In this document: one piece after another, positions 56,655-64,000 of the stretch
How positions within the stretch are numbered: position 1 is the stretch's first letter
How the letters are laid out: each line of letters starts with the position of its first letter
Assembly (NCBI RefSeq): GCF_910591885.1
Contig: NC_063286.1
Location: 4,650,001 to 4,714,000, forward strand
Direction of reading: 5' to 3'
Length of the DNA stretch: 64,000 nt
Origin: Bombus terrestris
Taxonomy: Eukaryota > Arthropoda > Insecta > Hymenoptera > Apidae
Translations under genes and position numbers: made by a program
Notes under the pieces: model-generated
Told to the model about the DNA's origin: nothing
The model's database searches: none
Seen by the model: the letters and a program-made list of their open reading frames with translations, nothing else

Positions 56655-57252
56655 CAGGGTGGTTGGTAACTGGTGGTACAAGCGGAAAGGGGATGATTCT
56701 AGGCGAAAAAAGAAGTCGAAAATATAGAATAAAAATTTTTCGTTTGAGGCTTTGTTTTCGAGAAAATCGACTTTGAATTTTCGTTCGGTACGCGTGCACT
56801 TTATCACATCTCGTTATAACGGATCTCACTGCAGATCGACGATTGGGATACCGGTGTCTGTAATGATCAGCTGCGGCTGATGCGTTACCACCACACGCAT
56901 CTAACGAAAGTATCATGTCCGTATATTCCCGATTGCTGTATGTAGACATGATGGTAGACTAATAGGTACTGATAGTGGATAGCGATAAAAGTCGGATAAT
57001 AAGTTAATAGGTAGGAAAACACTTGGGTCACATTGGAAGTGTCTATCAACATAACGTCAATCGAGACAACGATCTACAGTGAGATCCGTTATAACGAGAC
57101 GTGATAAAGTGCACCCGTACCGAGCGAAAATTCAAAGTCGATTTTCTCGAAAACAAAGCCTCAAACGAAAAATTTTTATTCTATATTTTCGACTTCTTTT
57201 TTGCTTAGAATCACCCCCTTCCTGCTTGTATCACCAGTTACCAACCACCCTG
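56655..57252 (-). mobile_element. Long-TIR Tc1/mariner-type MITE with transposase N-terminus
   Basis: A 598-bp element with TA on both sides. Inverted repeats of about 185 bp (56655-56839 and 57068-57252, tips CAGGGTGGTTGGTAACTGGT) match closely. The interior keeps the first codons of the family's transposase on the minus strand. The repeats are so long that the transcript would form a nearly 190-bp duplex. The related element at 5692 shares the terminal motif. Confidence 0.93.
56780..56949 (-). pseudogene. DUF4817-type transposase, N-terminal fragment
   Basis: ATG at 56949 (minus) starts MSTYSNREYTDMILSLDACG and continues with NASAAADHYRHRYPNRR. This is the N-terminal DNA-binding region of DUF4817 transposases. 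After about 50 codons it runs into the terminal repeat and loses homology. The element is therefore an internal-deletion derivative of a full-length transposon. Confidence 0.8.
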
Positions 57253-58580
57253 TATATCACTCTTCGCAACACAATAGTCATTTGACAGTATAATCACACA
57301 TACTTTATGTAATGATTCCTGTAATAAAACTCAAATTGAGTATCGAAAAATTCTGACAAAAAAGTATTTAAAATTATTTAATTATTTATAAGCATAAACT
57401 AACTTTCAAGAAATTAATTCAGTAAGTTTTACAACATTTATGATGTTACTTTTGAAAACATTGTTTTAAGGATAATTTAATGTTCATGATAATTCAATGT
57501 TCCAAAATAGCTTCGCTGTTTAAAAGATTTTTATCTTCAAAGTAAGGATATGGACACTACAATAATTGTATTTTTTAATTTTTAATTACTAATTGTATAC
57601 ATGTTAAATATACAAAAGTTTGTTCTATGGGATCTAAGAAATTAAAGAACAAATCAACTTGAATTTCTGTTGTTTTAGAAAATTCTTTAGTTAAAAATTT
57701 ATTGGAATAAAAATATTATCATTGTACGTGTGATATTTCTGGCATTAATTTCAAATAAATATACAACAATAATTAGCAGAAAATTATGATATGTAAATTA
57801 TTGTAAATGAAAAAAATAAAGATACAACAACGAAAGCCATACTAAATTTTTGCTAATGTATAGCATAGTTGTTTGTTTGTATCAGTTTTTAGCGTCAATA
57901 CCACATTAATTAATTCTATAATAATTAAACAAAACTCGACTAAGTTGTCAAATATAATATCATAAACTTTACATCTTGAATATCATCATACGTAACGCAA
58001 TTTTTAATATTTGAAATTTTTATATTTTAATATTTAAATATTTGAATATTTACTAATTCTACAACAAAATTATCTTTTTATTTTCTTCTGGGATCAAATC
58101 TCGTATTTTTTCACCCTCTTGAACATTTAAAAAATATAAATAACATTAACAGAGAGCGAGAGAGAGAGAGAGAGAGAATAAGAGAAATTAAAGTAATTAA
58201 ACTAAATTAAACTAAAAACTAAATAACCAATAAAAACTAAATTAAAATTATTTAAGTCTTACAAATTATTGTGAATTTATCATGCATTTTCAAAAGGCTT
58301 GTATCTTGGAATGTATCAGGTTATTCCTTTTTTTAACTTTTTCATATTAAAATATTTCTTCTTAACCATCAAGTGACATAAAAATCAACAAAAATCATCT
58401 TTTCATCGTATGTTATTTATTTTTCCTGTATACAAATTTGAAGGTTCCTATAGAATAATAATTTTAATATCAAATCCAAAAAATCATAAAGTTTGAAGGA
58501 TGATTACTTTCTAACAGTTTACTCTAAATTCTTCGTTATTTTATCAGATTGTCGAACGGTTAAATAAAAAGCGAAGGCGC
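57253..58580. other. AT-rich non-coding sequence
   Basis: No gene is seen. A (GA)n microsatellite lies at 58152-58178. Confidence 0.5.
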
Positions 58581-59060
58581 TTTTTCTGCTTTTCTTCTCT
58601 CATACCACATGCACATTAAACGGAATTTCGAATTCCGCGATCGTTAAAATTAGACGTTGACGAGGTGTGAGTATTCGCATCGGAACATCCCGTACGGAAT
58701 TCGAAACACGCGAACCGATTGCTTTGGCCGCCCTCTATGCGTTGAATACGTCGGGGCTAGGGGTCTGCCACAAATCCGAAATAGAAGTGAAATTTCTCTG
58801 CCGCACGTCGCAACAGCTACGGCTATTCACGTGTTTCGTGAAATTAATCTTTGTACGGTAATTTAAGCTGGCAAGCATTTACAATGAAAGTTGCTGCGCT
58901 ATCAGGTAACTGTAGCTGACCAGTTGGAGCTGGTCGCTGCGGATGCGATCACCAGGGGTTTGGAAATTGCTCTAACTTGTTATTTGAGATCCTCGGTAGA
59001 CGAATTAAGGGTCCGACCTAATTAGAAGAAGCGAGAAGTTGTTTCGCTAGGGATTCGATT
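58581..59060. other. GC-richer unannotated island
   Basis: A less AT-rich, CpG-containing block in an AT-rich region. Two overlapping open frames (58657-58866) have no domain. At 58884, ATGAAAGTTGCTGCGCTATC then AG|GTAACT could be a short coding exon, but support is minimal. A regulatory or non-coding RNA role is possible. Confidence 0.3.
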
Positions 59061-59905
59061 TTCTATTACAATTGGAAATTAGCCCTTGGAATAGAAAAAG
59101 AGCAAAGTTACTTAATTGAAGATAAAAATGATGAGAAATTTATAAATATATAGATTGTAAAGTAGCTTGTTTATGATTTATAATTTATTGATTTATAATC
59201 AATCTTGATTTATAATTTATGTTATGAAAGATTTGAAGATTATAGGGGAAAAATATGATAAGTACTTTTGTGTTGATTTCCTGATTTTAATGTCACTTTA
59301 TGACTAAAAGGGGATTTTGATATATTGGGTTGGCAACAAACACTTAGTTGACAACTAATATTTATATCGTGGTAGATGTCTTTAGTAAAATCAGTTATAC
59401 GTTTATAGTGATCAATGAAAGTGTTGGCACAGATTGACTTGTTTTGTAAACTTTTATATGAATTCGTTAAAAAAGATACAATTGTTTGTTTAACATTTTT
59501 GTAAAATATAAGAAGTGCAGGTCGAAGACAATTATGGCATTGATGTTGCTTTTATGAACTTCCATTTTGAATAATTCTTCTAAGGAATTTCTGCTGCTAT
59601 AACGATTTCTATTTTGGTTCTTATACACATTGTTTCTAGATTAATTATTTACAAAACGTTATTATTTCCGAGACAGTTCTAGAATTGTTTCTTGTATTGA
59701 TTTTATAGTAATTGAAATATTACGTTTCTATAAAAGCAGTTCAATATACAAATATTTATATTATTTAGTTTTATACTTTAGAGTGGAAAGTTATTTTGCC
59801 AAAGAATTATATAAGGCATCGTACGTTTTAGAAATTTACTCAGCATTTTATAAGAAATTCAAGTTCATGCATATACTTAGTGTATGTCTTTGTCGTTCGT
59901 TACTA
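59061..59905. other. AT-rich sequence with a mini mariner remnant
   Basis: A 36-bp remnant at 59325-59360 (TTGGGTTGGCAAC ... AGTTGACAACTAA) looks like a collapsed mariner MITE. Nothing else is recognised until the flank shared with 48.4 kb begins at about 59835. Confidence 0.5.
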
Positions 59906-59986
59906 TTAGGTTAGTAAATAAGTGGTTGCGGCTTTTGCCATTAGGTGGCATTGACAAAATCCGCAGTCACTTAGTTGCCAACCTAT
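59906..59986. mobile_element. Cecropia-type mariner MITE (hairpin), copy 2
   Basis: TTAGGTTAGTAAATAAGTGG ... TTAGTTGCCAACCTA, about 80 bp, near-palindromic. The left arm has diverged more than the right. About 70 bp of left flank (59835-59905) match 48363-48437. Confidence 0.88.
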
Positions 59987-60250
59987 TAAAATAGTTAAAA
60001 ATATAATTGACAGAGTTTCATAAAAGACAAAGATATAATTATTAAAATAAGTAATATGCGAATATTATGACAAGCAGTATTTCAAAATTTATGTCTAATC
60101 TCAAAACCAAAAAGAAAAGGATATTTGTAAGATGATTTGATTGATAATATAACAATATATAAAAATTTGAAATTGCTTCTTTAAAAAGAAATGGATAATA
60201 TGGTTTAGCGTGTTCTTTCTCTGAAATTTTGATTGTTTACAATAGTATGA
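59987..60250. other. AT-rich non-coding sequence
   Basis: Nothing recognisable is seen. Confidence 0.5.
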
Positions 60251-61210
60251 TTTTTACACTTTGTAGAATTTTATTGTAATATTTTAAATTCCAGCATATG
60301 TCACTGATTTTAACTAGCATTGTATTTTTCTTCTTATATATTTATGTTCGTGTTACATTTTATATATACCATTTATATTTTCAATATATTTTGATTGAAA
60401 TATTCACTTGAAATACGATACTTGTTAAAATCTTTACACGTTTTTTACACTTTGCAGAATTTTATTGTAATATTTTAAATTCCAGCATATGTCACTGATT
60501 TTAACTAGCATTGTATTTTTCTTCTTATATATTTATGTTCGTGTTACATTTTATATATACTATTTATATTTTCAATATATTTTGATTGAAATATTCACTT
60601 GAAATACGATACTTGTTAAAATCTTTACACGTTGTTTTTTACACTTTGCAGAATTTTATTGTAATATTTTAAATTCCAGCATATGTCAGTGATTTTAACG
60701 AGCATTGTATTTTTCCTCTTATATATTTATGTTCGTGTTACATTTTATATATACTATTTATATTTTCAATATATTTTGATTGAAATATTCACTTGAAATA
60801 CGATACTTGTTAAAATCTTTACACGTTGTTTTTTACACTTTGCAGAATTTTATTGTAATATTTTAAATTCCAGCATATGTCAGTGATTTTAACTAGCATT
60901 GTATTTTTCCTCTTATATATTTATGTTCGTGTTACATTTTATATATACTATTTATATTTTCAATATATTTTGATTGAAATATTCACTTGAAATACGATAC
61001 TTGTTAAAATCTTTACATGTTGTCTTTTACACTTTGCAGAATTTTATTGTAATATTTTAAATTCCAGCATATGTCAGTGATTTTAACTAGCATTGTATTT
61101 TTCTTCTTATATATTTTTGTTCATGTTACATTTTATATATGTACTATTTATATTTTCAATATATTTTGATTGAAATACTCACTTGAAATATGATACTTGT
61201 TAAAATCTTA
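60251..61210. repeat. Five-copy tandem array, 191-194-bp unit
   Basis: Units start with TTTTTACACTTTG.AGAATTT at 60251, 60442, 60636 and 60830, and near 61024 (there CTTTTACAC). Each ends TACTTGTTAAAATCTT. Copies are about 95% identical or more, and the last is the most divergent. Each unit is over 75% A+T. The length is in the range of insect satellite monomers. Confidence 0.95.
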
Positions 61211-62750
61211 TGACACGGTTAGGTATGAAATATAATTTATGTCAAGCTTGACCAAACGTGTGAGAAAGAGATACGTTTCATGTATACAACTTGAAATGAA
61301 GATAAATCCTCTTTGTAATTTGATCCATTATACCCTTATTTATGAAATTGTAAACAGAACATTGGTATTATGTTGCGGCCTTTGAAGCATGTGTATGGAA
61401 TGATTAATTCCTTTTTTTTCCTTTACATCTCTATTGTGCATCTGACATTTTAAGAAAAATAATCAGTGAACTACAAAACTAATGAAAACAAATTATTAAT
61501 AGTTTTTGCTGAATAATACTTCAGGAAATTTGACTGCCTTATAAATAGGATAAAATTTCCAAAGTATTTAGAGAAAGAAATGATTCTTATGATAAATTAC
61601 TTGCACTATTTTTTGTTAATTTCATATATGAATTAAATTGTTCAATTATACATGATTTTTATTAGCAATTTTGTATTAAAATTGATTTAAACTTAATAAT
61701 TGATAAAAGTCAAATCAAATTTCATTTCAAATTTCAAATCAAATTACATATGTCAGTACTGAATAAATTGTGAAAACTTTTGTTAAATCAATGGTGAAAG
61801 ATTTATATAATCTATCCAAAACCGAAGTTTTCATTTACGTAACAGCTGTTACATAACCTCAATGAAAGTGACGAAAGAGAAAAAGAAATCAATAAATTTA
61901 TTCATGTATTTGTACTATTTGTTTCTGTATTATTATTCTAATATATTTATGTTATTATTATGAACAATAATAATAATGTTATTATTATTACATTATTGTT
62001 ATGTAATATCATTGTTGCTTAAATTTCACTTGGAATCAATTTTAAAAATATTATTATGTAATGCTAATCTTTTTATGTTTTAATGCTCTTTAAATTAATA
62101 ATCTTTTATGCTTAATGCTAAATGTTAACTAAAAGATCTAGTATTTATATTTCACTACAATTAAACTGAAGTCACTTTTAACAAATATTAATAACAGTGT
62201 AAAAAGAGTTAAATTAATTCTTAATTGTTAAGAGAAAATTGTACTCCTAATTTCTTTCAATAATTCTATTAATACTATTTTTTTAAAAATGCTGCAGATA
62301 TGCGAAAGGATTAGTAATTGTACATTATAACAATTAAATTGATATCAGAGTTCGAATTAATTACAGTCCAGAGGGTGTTAATTACCAAAATAATTGCTTT
62401 GTTTATTAACTGTTATTTAAGAAAAATATCAATCTTTGGCTACATACAGTGTTGAAAGTGTTAAACGAGAAACAGGATATTTTTATTTCCCAATTGCCAT
62501 TTTAAAGAAAACTTCATTTCAAATGTCTTCAAAAAATTTTAACAAATTCCATTAATATCCATCTGTTTAGAAAATGGTATGGATCTATTAAAAAGACTAG
62601 TAATTAGTCAGTATTCGAAAGTGGTAATTACAGCTTGAAAAATGTTAAATTAACCGTAGTCTCTCTACGAGTGAAAATTCTGCTATAACTTCGATTAACG
62701 AATTCGATTTCTGAACCGCTTAAACACTTTTCTCCATGATTACCGCATAT
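61211..62750. other. AT-rich non-coding sequence
   Basis: It contains short (TTA)/(TAA) runs around 61960-61990 and no gene. Confidence 0.5.
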
Positions 62751-62944
62751 ATTGGCGTAGTTTGGATTTAAAGCTGCTTGAGTCACGCCTACTCTTATGC
62801 AGCCCGGCATGCAGGTCTGCAGTTCTGCTGCGCGAGTCTGCAGGCGTCGCGATCGATTACTTTTACCTCTGGACACGACCAAAGAACGTTCCACCGTGTT
62901 TCCCAAGGTCTCGCGGTGAATATTGATAGGGACACTTCTCTCTG

Positions 62945-62985
<41 letters not shown>

Positions 62986-63010
62986 CTATCTCCATCCAAT
63001 GTCGATGAGT
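62751..63010. other. GC-richer island next to a (TC)n microsatellite
   Basis: 62760-62930 is CpG-containing and balanced in composition. 62938-62988 is a (TC)n run with interruptions. The open frames over it (62628-62999, 62778-63008) are low-complexity R/E or L/S translations and are not taken as genes. Confidence 0.45.
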
Positions 63011-64000
63011 CGACGTAAAAATTGTCGTATCTACAATTTTCTATGATAAACTAAACGCAATATACCGGACTGCGTGTAAAAATGAGACGAAGCGATTTTA
63101 CAAATATTCTGTATGATCAAATGACGACCCTGGTTTCTGAAAATGTATATAATGGTAGGAATTTTATTTCAATTCAAATTTCCAGATCTTTATAATAAGC
63201 TATGAAGAATGATAGGACGTATGTAATTTTTAAATTCAGTATGTCGCGATTTTAAAATTCAATACGCCAACTATTTCCATATCATCAATATTATCTTTTT
63301 ATTTGTCTTTCTTAAGCTCTTGAAAAATATTAAATGTCAACATCTTTTTTCAACTATTTCATATAAAATATTTTCTTCCTTAAAAGGTAGGAAGACAATA
63401 AAAATTGGATCATCATGTTTCTTCTATTTAAATTATAATACATTATTTAAATAGAAAAAGGATAAGAGAAGAATATATATGTCAGAGATTTTTATTATTA
63501 TTAATTGTAATAGAGTTTTGAAAAGTTAGTGAAAAAGTTGACAAAATACAGGATTTTAATTTAATAAAAATACATATAAAGAAAATATATAACGCATCTT
63601 AGAATTATATAAATAATAAGAAGAATATAAAGAGGAAGATATATAAGAATAATATAAAGAAGGAAAGATTTCAGCACATTGGATATTTTGTTCACTATTT
63701 TTCTTGCGTTTAGGTATGCCAAAAAATTAAACACCGTTCCTCTATTCACCAGCATAATAATATTAAGCAAATTTTTTAGTGAATAGCATTAATTGAATTG
63801 CGTGAGTATTCTTTGAATAGAATAAAACTTTGTAAAACGTTGGAAAATCTGTGCTACGTTGGTCTCGAATTTTGTAAAATTCTGCGAATTGATACGGTAC
63901 ATTGTACTTAAGAGGTTAGGTTTAATATTTTTAGAAATTACTGAGTTTTCTCTTAGAGTAATATTTTTCGTGCTTTTGCAATCAGTAAATTTAAGAAAGA
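63011..64000. other. AT-rich non-coding sequence
   Basis: No recognised gene or repeat is seen. Confidence 0.5.

Noticed and set aside
58884..58905. ATG followed by MKVAALS and a GTAACT donor, like a signal-peptide exon
   Set aside because: Very short and no downstream exon; such matches are expected by chance.
60251..61210. CRISPR-like array
   Set aside because: Units are contiguous without unique spacers, in a eukaryotic context; a tandem satellite-type repeat.
62628..63008. R/E-rich and L/S-rich open frames
   Set aside because: Produced by the (TC)n microsatellite and its flank.

Overview
The window is eukaryotic, AT-rich and gene-poor, and almost certainly from an insect. Its mix of cecropia-type mariner MITEs, TTAA-specific piggyBac-like MITEs, hAT, Tc1, Jockey/R1-like LINEs and tRNA-derived SINEs would suit a hymenopteran such as a bee or ant. 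That taxon is an inference; no species-diagnostic sequence was found. There are no operons, CRISPR arrays, rRNAs or functional tRNA genes.

Host-like coding sequence is sparse. (1) An intact, intronless 626-codon ORF at 9558-11438 (+) encodes a divergent PIF1/SF1-type helicase with unusual motif II and motif V. Every transposon ORF around it is broken or truncated. It may be a captured DNA-virus or transposon helicase, or a rapidly evolving host gene. (2) The first coding exon of a PDZ protein of the Zasp/PDLIM (Enigma) kind lies at 18132-18227 (+), behind a CpG-rich leader and with a consensus splice donor. Its remaining exons were not located, so much of the sequence to its right may be intron. 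(3) A probable terminal exon lies at 27034-27230 (+), and a weak two-exon candidate on the minus strand at about 24647-25624. (4) A TATA-box promoter with a short non-coding first exon lies at about 34450-34553.

Layout: 1.3-4.8 kb holds LINE copies with target-site duplications (TSDs), one of them inserted in a DUF4817-type transposase pseudogene. 4.9-9.4 kb holds MITEs, a palindromic repeat and a TATCGATA-rich repeat. 9.5-11.4 kb is the helicase. 11.7-15.8 kb holds two TTAA MITEs and a dead Tc1 element with two solo LTRs nested in its transposase. 17.5-18.2 kb is the PDZ promoter and exon 1. 21.2-23.2 kb is a decayed LINE interrupted by a piggyBac-like end. 25.8-26.8 kb and 43.5-44.7 kb are two copies of a chimeric tRNA-headed SINE plus R1-like LINE tail, each flanked by its own TSD. 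32.7 kb and 54.2 kb are further copies of the nested solo LTRs. 36.0 kb is a second copy of the 632-bp piggyBac MITE. 39.1 kb is a 477-bp CATA microsatellite. 41.5 and 49.5 kb are hAT remnants. 42.4 and 45.6 kb are two related LTRs, each embedded in (TA)n. 47.8 kb is a Jockey reverse transcriptase pseudogene. 54.6-55.6 kb is a piggyBac transposase pseudogene. 56.7 kb is a long-TIR MITE that still carries the N-terminus of its transposase. 60.25-61.2 kb is a five-copy tandem array.

The most notable signals are the helicase; the SINE-LINE chimera, whose 3' tails share a hairpin with a compensatory base-pair change; and nested insertions that can be dated relative to each other from their TSDs.
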